Program-made: the position numbers and the translations under genes
The notes under the pieces: generated by a model
Database searches by the model: none
What the model was told of the DNA's origin: nothing
The model's input: only the letters and a program-made list of their open reading frames with translations
Origin: Candidatus Rhodoferax bjergmarkensis
Lineage (GTDB): Bacteria > Pseudomonadota > Gammaproteobacteria > Burkholderiales > Burkholderiaceae_C
DNA length: 64,000 nucleotides
NCBI GenBank assembly: GCA_016708345.1
Contig: JADJFX010000002.1
Coordinates: forward strand, 372,001-436,000
Direction of reading: 5' to 3'
Shown: positions 42,539 to 51,703 of the stretch, one piece after another
How the letters are laid out: each line of letters begins with the position of its first letter
Numbering within the stretch: position 1 is the stretch's first letter

Positions 42539-43764
42539 TTAATAACCTTGGGCGCAAGGTACTGCAGCCGATTGCGTTCAAGCTCTTGCATGGTTTTGTC
42601 TATATCGGGTTCGCGCATAAAGTTGCCCATCGTGACAAACCCCTTGTCTGCCATCGGTTTTGACGTATCCCGATTGAAATACTGCGAAAACCCTTTGGCC
42701 TGGCGCAGCATCTTGAGCCCTGTGTCATTCAAGTAGTTCTGCTCAGGTTTTGAGGCGCTGTGTGGCGACAGCAGCCCCATTGCGTTGTTGTATTTGTCCA
42801 AGGTTTCAGGGCGTGACCAAAACGCAATGAACTGCTTGGCCTCTTTGGGGTGACTTGCTGTGCTGGTGACAAACAACACATCGGTAGGGGCTTCCTCATA
42901 GGATGGCACCAGCGGATCCACAGTGGGGAACCGAAAAAACCCGATTTTTCCTGCATATTGCGGGTTGACACCCACCATCATGTAATTTCCAAGCAGTGAC
43001 ATGGCCGCTTTGCCCCGGTACATGTTTGGCAGCACCGCCCGCCAGTCTGCGCTGACCGTGTCAATGCTGAAATAACCCAAATCAATCAGACGTTTCCACC
43101 GCTCAAACACAGCGCGCACCCGGGCGTCTGTGAACGATTCTCTGCCACCGAGCAAAGCGGTATGAAAGTCCAAACCATTCATCCGAAGGTTCAGGTAGTC
43201 AAACCAAGCTGCAGCGGTCCAGTTTTCTTTCACGCTGATGGCCAGTGGTGCGATACCAAGCGCTTTAAGGTTCGCGCAGATTGCCTCGAACTCACTCCAC
43301 GTTTTGGGCTCCTTCAAGTTGTGTTTTTCAAACACATCGCGCATGTAGTACAAGCCCCAGTGGTAATAACTGATCGGCAAGGCAAAGACCTTGTTCTGCT
43401 CGGTGACGGCGTGCAGACTGTTGCTGAACGGTGAGGTGCCCAAAGTGGTATTGAAAACGCCATCAAGCGGCATCACCGCACCCAGGGCCACAAGGTCTTT
43501 AAGCTGATAACCGGCAAAATACCAGACAACATCCTGCGCAGCATAGGCACCGTCACCCATGAACTTGTTGTAGTCGGCATTGTCCAGTTCGGTCAGTCGA
43601 ACCGTGGTGCCCGGGTGGCCAGCCTCAAACTCTCTGATCAATTCTTTAACCACCTGGCGGTGCTTGCCATTGACAATTTGAATTGAAAAATTCAGTGACT
43701 CAGCCCAGGCCACAGATTGAAGCCACACAAGCAACACGCAACATAGCCAGCGCAATGAATTCAT
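42535..43764 (-). CDS. Periplasmic solute-binding protein (family 1, sugar type)
   Basis: A 409-residue protein with a signal peptide ('WLCCVLLVWLQSVAWA') and the SBP_bac_1 pattern: 'IREFEAGHPGTTVRLTELDN', 'YYHWGLYYMRDVFEKHNLKE' and 'PKTWSEFEAICANLKALGI', 'AAMSLLGNYMMVG'. It would bind a sugar or related solute in the periplasm. No ABC permease or ATPase genes follow. Instead the gene overlaps a sensor kinase, so it is more likely a sensory binding protein than a transport component. Confidence 0.9.
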   Translation of the reverse strand: MNSLRWLCCVLLVWLQSVAWAESLNFSIQIVNGKHRQVVKELIREFEAGHPGTTVRLTELDNADYNKFMGDGAYAAQDVVWYFAGYQLKDLVALGAVMPLDGVFNTTLGTSPFSNSLHAVTEQNKVFALPISYYHWGLYYMRDVFEKHNLKEPKTWSEFEAICANLKALGIAPLAISVKENWTAAAWFDYLNLRMNGLDFHTALLGGRESFTDARVRAVFERWKRLIDLGYFSIDTVSADWRAVLPNMYRGKAAMSLLGNYMMVGVNPQYAGKIGFFRFPTVDPLVPSYEEAPTDVLFVTSTASHPKEAKQFIAFWSRPETLDKYNNAMGLLSPHSASKPEQNYLNDTGLKMLRQAKGFSQYFNRDTSKPMADKGFVTMGNFMREPDIDKTMQELERNRLQYLAPKVIK

Positions 43765-43902
43765 AGGTTTTATACGTGGGGGCCAAGCTTTTTCCCCAGC
43801 TTTTCCCTAGTCTGTGAAATGTACAGAACCGGGGGATTTAGCTGCAGGCCGCGTCAGCAATTCGGGCAGCATACACCCAATTGAATCGTGGTTCGTCTGG
43901 AG

Positions 43903-44043
43903 TTATGGGTTGCGCTGCCTCTCGTAGCTCAGCGGACCCAAGCCACTGGCCACTAGTCCATTGAAATCGAGTTCGGTGTTGTCTTGGATGCACAAAACCA
44001 CTTGGTGCGTGGCCATGCGCGTGGCTGAGATAATTCTTCTAAC
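43903..44043 (-). pseudogene. Relic of an IS4/Tn5-type transposase
   Basis: Translating the minus strand gives 'SATRMATHQVVLCIQDNTEL' followed directly by 'DFNGLVASGLGPLSYERQR', the conserved catalytic-domain stretch of IS4 (IS50-like) transposases with the first DDE Asp in 'QDNTELDF'. A stop follows at 43903. Only about 47 codons survive. No inverted repeats or target duplication were recognised. It lies in the 477-bp gap upstream of the SGNH operon; the rest of this gap shows no gene. Confidence 0.75.
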
Positions 44044-44055
44044 GATCTTCTAACG
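44035..44055 (+). repeat. 11-bp tandem repeat, two units
   Basis: TCTTCTAACGA TCTTCTAACGG: two copies with one-helical-turn spacing, 187 bases before the SGNH gene. It may be a response-regulator site or part of the insertion-sequence scar. The evidence is only the spacing. Confidence 0.4.
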
Positions 44056-44241
44056 GTCAGTATTTACAGTGTTTCACGGTGTGCAAATACCGATTGCGAC
44101 GTGGGTGCCACCCAAATCCCATTTCTTAAATTGAAAGGACGAATACTTATACGACCAACGAAAATATACGAACAAATACGAAAAAATTATATTCAAAATT
44201 CATAAAAATCGCAACATAAAATTCCTATTCGGAGACAAAAC

Positions 44242-45330
44242 ATGAAAACCAAATTTCGTTTCGCATTGCGCGCACTGTTGCCCGCTATGGCACTGATGGC
44301 CATTGGCTCAGAAGCAGCTGCCAGCACCCTGAACCAGAACGTATCCTGGACCATCGACCGGGCCGCCACCACCACCAAGTACCGCGTAGTGGCCTACGGC
44401 GATTCAATCTACGCAGGGTACAACGGCTCCATCAGCAATGCGGCCAAATTTTCGGCACCCACCGTAGAGTCCGAATACCTCTCGGCTCTGTGGGGCGCTG
44501 ACGTGGAAAGCGTACGCCGCACCAAATCGGGTGCCATTGCGTCGGATGTGTACACCAACAAGATCGTGAACGAGAAGTCCTACATGCAGGACGCTTCAAC
44601 GCGCGTGGTGACCTTCGAGATGTGCGGCAACGATGGCTTGCAGGCGCGCACCGATTTCAAGAAACAAACCGGCACCTGCAACTACACCAAGATCAACACC
44701 GGTGTGGCCAACTGCAAAACCTACGTTGCCAAGGCCATGGATTACATCAATGCCAACGCCTATGCCGGCGTCAAGGTGAAGATCATCTCCAACCTGCACT
44801 ACCCCGGCTATGACAAGGACAACGTGCAAAGCGCCTGCAAGGACTCAAGCACGGGTCAGACGGTCAACATGCGCAACATGTTCCTGCCCAAGCTGGCCAC
44901 CATGAACTACTGGATGTGCGAATACGCGCGCCAAAAAGGCTTTAAGTGCGCCGACAACTTTGCACAGTACATGGGTGCGGACTACGATACCAACAGCGAC
45001 GGCATCATTGACTCAGCCGGCTTGGCCTATGTTTCCGGTGAAAGTGAAGCGAGCTACCTGACCCGCATCACCTCCACGCTAAAGTCCACCATCCGCGACT
45101 CCAATGCGCACTTTGTGTCCGCCAGCAGCAGTTACGACTACATCCAGACGGATGACACCCACCCCACCTACACGGGTGACACCGTGAAGGCCGGCTTGTC
45201 TGGCGGCAGCACCGGCGCGGGCGCACCGCGTTACTCCACCATCACCGGCGGCAAGAACCCGATCTGGAACCAGTTCGGCCACGAGCGCATGGGCTGGGCG
45301 GTTTCGACCTTTAACCCGTCGGCTCCCTGA
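44242..45330 (+). CDS. Secreted SGNH/GDSL-type hydrolase
   Basis: A 362-residue secreted protein. The signal peptide ends near 'SEAAASTLN'. The SGNH blocks are 'RVVAYGDSIYAGYNG' (nucleophile Ser), 'VTFEMCGNDGLQAR' (block III GxND) and 'QTDDTHPTYTGDTV' (block V DxxH). It likely hydrolyses ester bonds of a lipid or acylated glycan in the periplasm or outside. The size and many Cys residues differ from plain GDSL lipases. GGAGA lies before ATG 44242. It is first in an operon with a membrane-anchored protein and an Lnt-like acyltransferase. Confidence 0.88.
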   Translation: MKTKFRFALRALLPAMALMAIGSEAAASTLNQNVSWTIDRAATTTKYRVVAYGDSIYAGYNGSISNAAKFSAPTVESEYLSALWGADVESVRRTKSGAIASDVYTNKIVNEKSYMQDASTRVVTFEMCGNDGLQARTDFKKQTGTCNYTKINTGVANCKTYVAKAMDYINANAYAGVKVKIISNLHYPGYDKDNVQSACKDSSTGQTVNMRNMFLPKLATMNYWMCEYARQKGFKCADNFAQYMGADYDTNSDGIIDSAGLAYVSGESEASYLTRITSTLKSTIRDSNAHFVSASSSYDYIQTDDTHPTYTGDTVKAGLSGGSTGAGAPRYSTITGGKNPIWNQFGHERMGWAVSTFNPSAP

Positions 45331-45351
45331 TCGTTCCAAGCAGTCTCTGCC

Positions 45352-46044
45352 ATGAAAGCGCCACGCCGTTCTAACCCGTCCCCGACGCTGTCGGGCGGTG
45401 GTGAGCAGGCGTGGCGCCCCTCTCTTGGATACTTGGCCATTGCGGTAGGCATTGCCTCAAGTGGCCTGACCTATTTATTCATGTCTTCTGCGTCTGCCCC
45501 CGACCTTGCCACCAGCACCTCTGCACCGGCACCCTTGGTCGCTCAAACGGCTGGGGTTGCAGCTGCCGGGCCGGGTCAGGCAACGGTCAAAACACCCGAA
45601 TTGCTGCCTCGCCCACAGGCAGCCAGAGAAGCGCCACGCGAGGCTGATGGCGTTGACCCCACGCCGGACCTCTCGGCCTATGTCAACCCGGGCGAAAAAC
45701 CAACGATGAACGAAGTGATAGACCGATTGCACCAAGCCGGTGTTGACACCGGCCTGGCTGCCTTTTCCCCACCCGGCACCAAGCCGGCGCTGGTCGGGCT
45801 CGCTGTGCCCGAAAATTTTGCACTGCCGCCTGGCTACGTTCGCCACCACCAGGCCACGGACGATGGGCAGCGCATAGAGGCCGTTCTTATGTTTGCGCCA
45901 GACTATCAGCCGCTTGACGCCAACAACCAACCCATAGCCCTTCCGCAAAACCGAGTTGTTCCGCCTGAACTTGCCCCGCCGGGGTTCCCGACCCGGCGCG
46001 TTGTCATCCCCCCTTCCATCGAACCGTCCAGTTCAGGGCGATAA
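45352..46044 (+). CDS. Membrane-anchored Pro/Ala-rich protein of unknown function
   Basis: A 230-residue protein that I do not recognise. It has one membrane span near residues 25-45 ('LGYLAIAVGIASSGLTYLFM'), an Ala/Pro-rich linker, and a possible globular part around 'TMNEVIDRLHQAGVDTGLAA' and 'PENFALPPGYVRHHQATDD', ending in a Pro-rich tail. The topology suggests a short cytoplasmic start and a periplasmic body. It lies 21 bases after the SGNH gene and five bases before the Lnt-like gene, so it may connect both activities. Confidence 0.8.
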   Translation: MKAPRRSNPSPTLSGGGEQAWRPSLGYLAIAVGIASSGLTYLFMSSASAPDLATSTSAPAPLVAQTAGVAAAGPGQATVKTPELLPRPQAAREAPREADGVDPTPDLSAYVNPGEKPTMNEVIDRLHQAGVDTGLAAFSPPGTKPALVGLAVPENFALPPGYVRHHQATDDGQRIEAVLMFAPDYQPLDANNQPIALPQNRVVPPELAPPGFPTRRVVIPPSIEPSSSGR

Positions 46045-46049
46045 GCAGC

Positions 46050-48509
46050 ATGAATGTATTGAACCAGTCCAGCAGGCGCTTGCTGGCTGGCACCCTTGTC
46101 AGTGCCATTTTGTTGGGGCTGTTCTTTCGGGGCGGCAGCGCTTGGTTGCTTGGCTTTGTGGTGCTGGTGCCATGGTTGCGTTCGCTGGACGCCATCCGCA
46201 CACTCTCTGGTTCGCTGCTGAGCGCTTGGGCCATGTCGGTCGGTTTCACGGCGGCGGTGTTTGTCTGGTTTGGCACCGCCATCGGGAGTTACACCCAAAT
46301 CGGCCCAGCCACTGGCTTGGCCCTGCTGCTGCTCGCCGCGCCGCTGTTTCAGCCGCAATTTCTCGCGTTCGCGCTGGTGCGCAACCTGTGTGGTAGGTGT
46401 CACGGCGCTGCTGTGCGCGCGCTTGCCGCCGCGTGTGCCTGGGTGGCTGCAGAGTACTTTGTGCCCAGCCTTTTGGGCAACACCTTGGGCTACGGGCTTT
46501 ACCCATCACAACTGCTGCGCCAAGGTGCCGATGTGGGCGGGGCCGCAGGCCTGACTTTTTTGCTGCTGCTGGCCAACGAAGCTATAGCGGTAGCCCTTGC
46601 GCGCCGCCAAGATGGGGTTCGGGCCATGGCCAAACCGCTGGCACTGGCCGCACTGGTGCCACTGGTGCTGGCAGGTTACGGCTTGGCGGCACTTTCAAAC
46701 TTGCCCAAGCCAGCGGGAAAACCGCTGCGTATGGGTTTGGTCCAGTCCAACCTGGTTGACTATGAAAGCCAGCGCCAGGAAAAAGGCGCGCATGCCGTGG
46801 TGCGCGAGATTCTTAACACCCACTTTGCCATGAGCTACGACGCCGTGGAGCGCCAAAAGGCAGATGCGGTGCTGTGGTCCGAAACAGCCTACCCCACCAC
46901 CTTCGGCCAACCCAAGAGCCAGGCGGGGGCCGAATTTGACCGTGAAATCCTGAGCATCGTGAATTCGGCCCGCGTGCCCTTTGTGTTTGGCACCTACGAT
47001 CTCGATACGGATGGCGAATACAACGCCGCCGCGTTTGTGAACCCCGACTCTGGCCTTTTGGGCATGTACCGCAAAACGCGCACTTTCCCGCTCACCGAGT
47101 ACGTACCTCCGTGGCTCGATGGCCCCACCTTTCGGCGCTGGCTACCGTGGGCTGGCACCTGGCAAAGTGGCAACGGTGCACGCGTGTTCCCGCTTCGTCT
47201 GGCTGATGGCCGGGAAATCCCGGTGCTGCCCCTGATTTGTCTGGATGATGTGGATGCCAGCTTGGGCATCCATGGTGCCCGGTTCGGTGCACAGGCTATT
47301 TTGACCATGTCCAACGACTCCTGGTTCACGCAGTACCCGCAAGGCGCAGAGCTGCACCAGGCTGTGGCCGCTTTTCGCAGCATCGAAACCCGGCTGCCGC
47401 AATGGCGCGTGACTACCAACGGCTACAGCGCTGTAATTGATTCGACTGGCGCGGTACTGGCAGGCTCGCGCATGGGTGAGCGCACCTTGGTGATGGGCGA
47501 ACTGCCTGTGGGGCCTCCACCGCGCACACTCATGGTGGCATGGGGTGACTGGGTTGGACGCGCCGGAGCAGCGTTCTTGGCGCTGCTGGCCGTTGCGGCG
47601 GCCTTCTCACAGTTTCGAAAACGCGGGGCGCAAGACAGCTCTGATTCGGCTGCTGCCATGGTCTTGCCCGCCAATGTGGTCGTGCTGCCCCCTGCCGCCC
47701 GCATAGCCGCTGGCCTGCTGCGTACCTTTGCGCGCGGCAGTCTGCTCTGGATGGGCGCTGCGATGCTGTTCAATGAACCCTTGCAGAGCAATACGCTGGC
47801 CCAAATTCGCATGTTCACCGGTTTGTTTCTTGTGCCTGAGGCCGCCGCGTGGTGTGTGATGCGGGCATTTGCTGCGCAGATTTCCTTAGAGGGGGGGGAA
47901 CTCGTGCTCACCAGCGGCACGCGGCGCATGAGCCTGGCGCTGCGGGAGATTGCGCTTGTCGAACCCTGGCGTTTGCCGATTCCAGCCTGCGGTGCCTCGC
48001 TGCGTCTGGCGTCTGGCGAGCGCTGGCGCTTCGGTCTCGTGCTGACCAACCCCGGCGCCTTGGCTCAGGCACTGGCAAGCGCTGGTGGCGCGCCGGTGTG
48101 GGAGCGCGCCCCCACACGCGAGGCGCTGTATGCCAACGCCCGCCTGGCCATCCGGCGATGCCGGCTGGACCAGCCGTGGGTAAAGTTTGGCCTGCTACCC
48201 GTTCTGCTAGCACTGCCGGCGTTTCGCCTGCACCAGCACATTGCCTACGGCGGCGGTTTGGGTGAGTACTACACCTTTGGCCTGAAGGCCTACCTGACCA
48301 CGTTTTCGCTCTGGTGGGCCGCCTGGGCCATCGGCGTAGTGCTTTGCGCTGCAGCGATACGCGCAGCGATTGAGGCGGGCACGCTGCTGTCGGTGTTTGT
48401 AAGCCCCGAAAAAACAGTCAACACCCGGCGCTGGCTGGAACGCATGGGCCTGGCGGGCCTGTACCTAGGCCTGCCAACGTGGCTGCTAATGAAAGCGCTC
48501 GGCACTTGA
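46050..48509 (+). CDS. Apolipoprotein N-acyltransferase-like protein with long C-terminal membrane extension
   Basis: An 819-residue protein; ordinary Lnt has about 510-520. The first half fits Lnt: multiple N-terminal spans, then a CN-hydrolase domain with Glu in 'DAVLWSETAYPTTFG', Lys in 'GMYRKTRTFPLTEYVPPW' and Cys in 'LPLICLDDVDA' (Cys-Leu-Asp instead of the usual Cys-Tyr-Glu). Lnt adds the third acyl chain to lipoproteins. About 300 further residues with several spans ('LLPVLLALPAFRLHQHIAYG') have no known match to me. Because it sits with an SGNH hydrolase, it may acylate another substrate. It may be a paralogue of the housekeeping lnt. Confidence 0.85.
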   Translation: MNVLNQSSRRLLAGTLVSAILLGLFFRGGSAWLLGFVVLVPWLRSLDAIRTLSGSLLSAWAMSVGFTAAVFVWFGTAIGSYTQIGPATGLALLLLAAPLFQPQFLAFALVRNLCGRCHGAAVRALAAACAWVAAEYFVPSLLGNTLGYGLYPSQLLRQGADVGGAAGLTFLLLLANEAIAVALARRQDGVRAMAKPLALAALVPLVLAGYGLAALSNLPKPAGKPLRMGLVQSNLVDYESQRQEKGAHAVVREILNTHFAMSYDAVERQKADAVLWSETAYPTTFGQPKSQAGAEFDREILSIVNSARVPFVFGTYDLDTDGEYNAAAFVNPDSGLLGMYRKTRTFPLTEYVPPWLDGPTFRRWLPWAGTWQSGNGARVFPLRLADGREIPVLPLICLDDVDASLGIHGARFGAQAILTMSNDSWFTQYPQGAELHQAVAAFRSIETRLPQWRVTTNGYSAVIDSTGAVLAGSRMGERTLVMGELPVGPPPRTLMVAWGDWVGRAGAAFLALLAVAAAFSQFRKRGAQDSSDSAAAMVLPANVVVLPPAARIAAGLLRTFARGSLLWMGAAMLFNEPLQSNTLAQIRMFTGLFLVPEAAAWCVMRAFAAQISLEGGELVLTSGTRRMSLALREIALVEPWRLPIPACGASLRLASGERWRFGLVLTNPGALAQALASAGGAPVWERAPTREALYANARLAIRRCRLDQPWVKFGLLPVLLALPAFRLHQHIAYGGGLGEYYTFGLKAYLTTFSLWWAAWAIGVVLCAAAIRAAIEAGTLLSVFVSPEKTVNTRRWLERMGLAGLYLGLPTWLLMKALGT

Positions 48510-48559
48510 TGTCTATCGCTGGGTGTTGGGCCTATCGGGCGTGGTGAAGAGGCCAAAAA

Positions 48560-48640
48560 TACAAGCCAAATATGTATAAAAACAGCCTCTAGCGCATATA
48601 GAACGTGCGCAAGCAGCTATCAAATTTGTAGTAAAAATAC
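48560..48640 (-). repeat. Dispersed repeat copy downstream of the Lnt-like gene
   Basis: Reverse orientation: CTCTAGCGCATATAGAACGT then GCGCAAGCAGCTATCAAATT and TGTAGTAAAA. It is the best-preserved copy in this orientation and shows the complete two-hairpin pattern. Confidence 0.8.
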
Positions 48641-48648
48641 AGCTGCCC

Positions 48649-48835
48649 GAGGTTGACTACTCCTTGGTCGGCAAGCAAGGCGACTCTTTGAGCGGTGGTC
48701 AGCGCCAGTCAGGCCATTCGTCTGGGGCTGGAGCGCATCCAGTCCACCCAGCGAGCCTTACTTGCAAACGCCGGACCCGTCCTGATGGATACCCGTGAAC
48801 CTAAGCCACTGCATGCGAGGTTAAGGTGGCGTTGA
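48649..48835 (+). pseudogene. Decayed ORF with an ABC-ATPase-like signature
   Basis: One frame reads 'LPEVDYSLVGKQGDSLSGGQ', which carries the LSGGQ signature of ABC ATPases; a +1 shift then gives 'QAIRLGLERIQSTQ' and 'RALLANAGPVLMDTREP' up to a stop at 48833-48835. This could be the remainder of an ABC exporter ATPase, since 'ALL...PVLMD' resembles the Walker B region. Both neighbours are dispersed-repeat copies. The identification is tentative. Confidence 0.4.
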
Positions 48836-48844
48836 AGAAATTCA

Positions 48845-48900
48845 GACTAAGAAAACGCTACAAAATCAGGAGCTTCATGCGCAGGTAGAACGTGCGGTAG
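48845..48900 (-). repeat. Dispersed repeat copy, paired with the copy at the window start
   Basis: GAAAACGCTACAAAATCAGG followed by AGCTTCATGCGCAGGTAGAA and CGTGCGG. It is almost the reverse complement of bases 1-52. The rest of 48900-49020 shows no gene. Confidence 0.75.
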
Positions 48901-49020
48901 AAGCCTATTTGATGGTAAGAAATACGAGAGGAAACTGATGAGTGAAATACAGTTGAATCAACAAAATCACAGATAAGTTCGCTCAAGCTAAACAGAACCT
49001 CAAAGCTTTTGTTGAAAACT

Positions 49021-49054
49021 GGTGGTGTGTTTTTCCATTGAAAAACACACCACC
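49021..49054 (-). terminator. Strong hairpin terminator behind the peroxidase gene
   Basis: A perfect 15-bp stem GGTGGTGTGTTTTTC / GAAAAACACACCACC with a four-base loop CATT lies ten bases after the stop at 49064. On the minus strand it is followed by AGTTTTC. It ends transcription of the lectin-peroxidase gene and could also act on the plus strand. Confidence 0.85.
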
Positions 49055-49063
49055 GTTTCAGGT

Positions 49064-51703
49064 TTACAGAGCGTTCAGGAACGTCACCAGATCATTCACT
49101 TCGGTAGCATTAAGGCCCAGCGGACGAATGTCCGTGTCCCGCATCGGCACACCCGTGGCACCCAGGTTGTAGGCGTCCACCACGTCTTTGAGTGTTGATT
49201 TGCTGCCGTCATGCATGTACGGCGCGGTCAGTTTCAGAGAACGTAATGATGGGACTTTGAACAGTTTGTAATCACGGCTTCGGCCCGTAAAATCGGCGCG
49301 GCCAACATCGCTGTTCACAGCAAGGCCATTGTTGCGGAAACTTTCATCCGTGAAGTTGACACCGGAATGGCAGCCACTGCAACGTGCCTTGCCTTCGAAC
49401 AAATCCAAGCCTCGAATCTCGGCTGCACTCAGCGCTGTGCGATTGCCAAGCTTGAAGTCATCGAAACGGTTTTTGGGTGCGAACTGACGCACTTCGAAAC
49501 TACCCAACGCAGCTGCCAAGTTGGTCTCAGTTGGTTGCTCACCGTACACCTGCTGGAAACGTGTTGCATAAGTGGTGTTTGCACGCAAACGTTGAACCGC
49601 TTCTGCCATCGGCAAATTCATTTCGTTGACAGCTTGAATGGGACCAAATGCTTGGGTATCGAGCGTTGCTCTGTTGCCACTCCAGCCTTGCAAGCGAGAG
49701 AACATGCGATTCAATAACATAGGTGTGTTTCGCACGCCTGCGTCCGTTGGTTCATTGCCCTTGGCGATACTGCTACCGTCGGTAAAGGCGATAGCAGCTT
49801 TATGGCAAGTGTCGCAAGAAGTCGTCTTTTGTTTGGACAAAATAACATCCTTGAACAAGTCGCGACCCAAATCAGCAGCTGCCACGCTGTAGCGGTCAAC
49901 CCCGGTTGCGTTAAAACGCAGTTTGCGCAAGTGGGCCGGAATTTCGCTGACCAAGGCCGCGTTGGGCGCTTTGCTGATGAGTACATTGGCGTTGTGTGCT
50001 ACTTCATCCGCCCGGCGTTCCACATTGGATACTTTCACCTCGTCCAGAATCAGCTGTGCCGTTGAACTTTCTGGCCCGATGCGCACAAGGCCCGACGTTT
50101 TCAGGGTACCAAAACCATCGGCCAAGCGACTGGCAACGACTTTGCCATTGAGGTACAGCGCCATCTGGCGGGTTGTGGGGTTGAAAGTAAACGCCACATG
50201 CGCCCAGTTGCTGCCCACGCCAGGGCCATTCAACTGCACGCGTACACCGGCCGTGTCTTGCACTGCAGCGGTGAGTGTGTCGCCATTGCTCAGGTAAACA
50301 TCCATGCCACCCTGCAGTGAAAACAGCCGAACGGTACCGCTGCCACTGGTCTTCTTGACCCAGAAGTCGACCGACGCGCCTTTGGACAGAGAGTCCCAGC
50401 CCTTGGTGCGGTTGACGTTGATGTAATTGCCCGAGGCGAAGTAAATGCCTTGGCCATAACGCCCCACATTCTCGTCACGACCGTTGTACTCCAGGGGGAA
50501 TTTGGCACCCACCAGCGTTCCGTTATTGAAGTTGCCGGATGTGTCGTTAGTCTTGGTGACCTGGTAGATGCCCGCGCGATCGAGTTGCTCGTTCATCCCG
50601 AGGTACAGGACATGGTTGCCGTCGAGGTAGTCGTCAAAACTTATCTCGTTGTAGTCGTGGGTGTTGGAGCCAAAAATGGGGTAGCTTGGCCCGCGCACCG
50701 AGTAGGGAATCTTCAGGTCATCCACATCTTTGTAAGCAGACCACATGGTGGTAAACGCCCCAGGGGACGACATGAACAGCTTGTTGGCGACGTGCCGGTA
50801 CGGGTTGATCGTGCCGTCAATGTGGCGCACGGTCCATCCGGTCCAACGGCCCACCACACTGGCGCCGGTGCGCCGGGCATCCATGTTTTGGCGCGATGCC
50901 TGGTAGAACAACTCTGCACCATCGTGGCTGATCCAGGGGTAAGCCCCTTTGACCAACTCGCCGGGCTTGTAGGCTACGCCAGTGGCGTCCAGCAGGGGGC
51001 GCTCGGCGATGGGGAACCGCGCCGAGAAACGCACACCACCCACGTCGCTGTTGCGGTCGTCGTTGTACATGTTGGCGATGGACTTGGGAGTGCGCCAGCT
51101 GCTGGCGGTACCCGGCGTCGCGGTCCAGCTGTACATCAGGTTGTCAATTTTCCCGTCGTTGTTGGGGTGGCCCTGGCAGACGATCAAACGGCCATCGGTG
51201 GTGGCAGACGGCTCGATGCAGCGGAAATCTGCACCCCCAGGGATGGTGAATTTCTGGAAACTGGTGGTGAAGTCTGCCCTCACCACTTCTGCATTGGCCG
51301 TATTCGCGTTGCTCACAATAAACGTGGCTTTGCGCATGCCCATCTGGTCGTTGTCGCCGTTGCGCAAGGACGTGTGGTAGACCGCCGCCTTGTAGGTGCG
51401 ATACGTTCCGTTAGGGTCCAGCGTACCGCTGCTGTTGGACGGATACGGGTTTTGACCCGACACAGCCGGGTCTGCCACGATGGCCAGCCAGTTGTGTTGC
51501 ATGTCTGTGGCTTCGGTCTTCAACTCCAGCTCCACGCTGTTGCCAAATGCGCCCTGGTTCATGCTGATGCTGCCATCGGAATTTTTGACAATCTTCTCGG
51601 GGCGGAATGCACTGGCGAACCAGCCGGCACTGCGGGTACGCACAAAAATTTTGCCGTCCCACGTTTCTGCATGGCCGTTGCCTTCAAACCCAGTGTCAAT
51701 CAC
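49064..51703 (-). CDS. Dihaem cytochrome c peroxidase/MauG-like protein with LamG domain (C-terminal piece)
   Basis: An 879-residue open frame. The first 380 residues look like a beta-rich, secreted region of unknown family ('RPEKIVKNSDGSISMNQGAF'). A LamG/concanavalin-like domain follows (about 410-600: 'NWAHVAFTFNPTTRQMALYL' and 'DEVKVSNVERR'). The C-terminal part has two haem-c sites, 'TSCDTCHKAAIAF' and 'ARCSGCHSGVNFTDESFR', with 'NTPMLLNRMF' and 'VPSLRSLKLTAPYMHDGS' as in bacterial cytochrome c peroxidases. There is no signal peptide in this frame; it belongs to the lectin-domain ORF upstream, joined through a frameshift near 51790-51840. Confidence 0.85.
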   Translation of the reverse strand: MIDTGFEGNGHAETWDGKIFVRTRSAGWFASAFRPEKIVKNSDGSISMNQGAFGNSVELELKTEATDMQHNWLAIVADPAVSGQNPYPSNSSGTLDPNGTYRTYKAAVYHTSLRNGDNDQMGMRKATFIVSNANTANAEVVRADFTTSFQKFTIPGGADFRCIEPSATTDGRLIVCQGHPNNDGKIDNLMYSWTATPGTASSWRTPKSIANMYNDDRNSDVGGVRFSARFPIAERPLLDATGVAYKPGELVKGAYPWISHDGAELFYQASRQNMDARRTGASVVGRWTGWTVRHIDGTINPYRHVANKLFMSSPGAFTTMWSAYKDVDDLKIPYSVRGPSYPIFGSNTHDYNEISFDDYLDGNHVLYLGMNEQLDRAGIYQVTKTNDTSGNFNNGTLVGAKFPLEYNGRDENVGRYGQGIYFASGNYINVNRTKGWDSLSKGASVDFWVKKTSGSGTVRLFSLQGGMDVYLSNGDTLTAAVQDTAGVRVQLNGPGVGSNWAHVAFTFNPTTRQMALYLNGKVVASRLADGFGTLKTSGLVRIGPESSTAQLILDEVKVSNVERRADEVAHNANVLISKAPNAALVSEIPAHLRKLRFNATGVDRYSVAAADLGRDLFKDVILSKQKTTSCDTCHKAAIAFTDGSSIAKGNEPTDAGVRNTPMLLNRMFSRLQGWSGNRATLDTQAFGPIQAVNEMNLPMAEAVQRLRANTTYATRFQQVYGEQPTETNLAAALGSFEVRQFAPKNRFDDFKLGNRTALSAAEIRGLDLFEGKARCSGCHSGVNFTDESFRNNGLAVNSDVGRADFTGRSRDYKLFKVPSLRSLKLTAPYMHDGSKSTLKDVVDAYNLGATGVPMRDTDIRPLGLNATEVNDLVTFLNAL

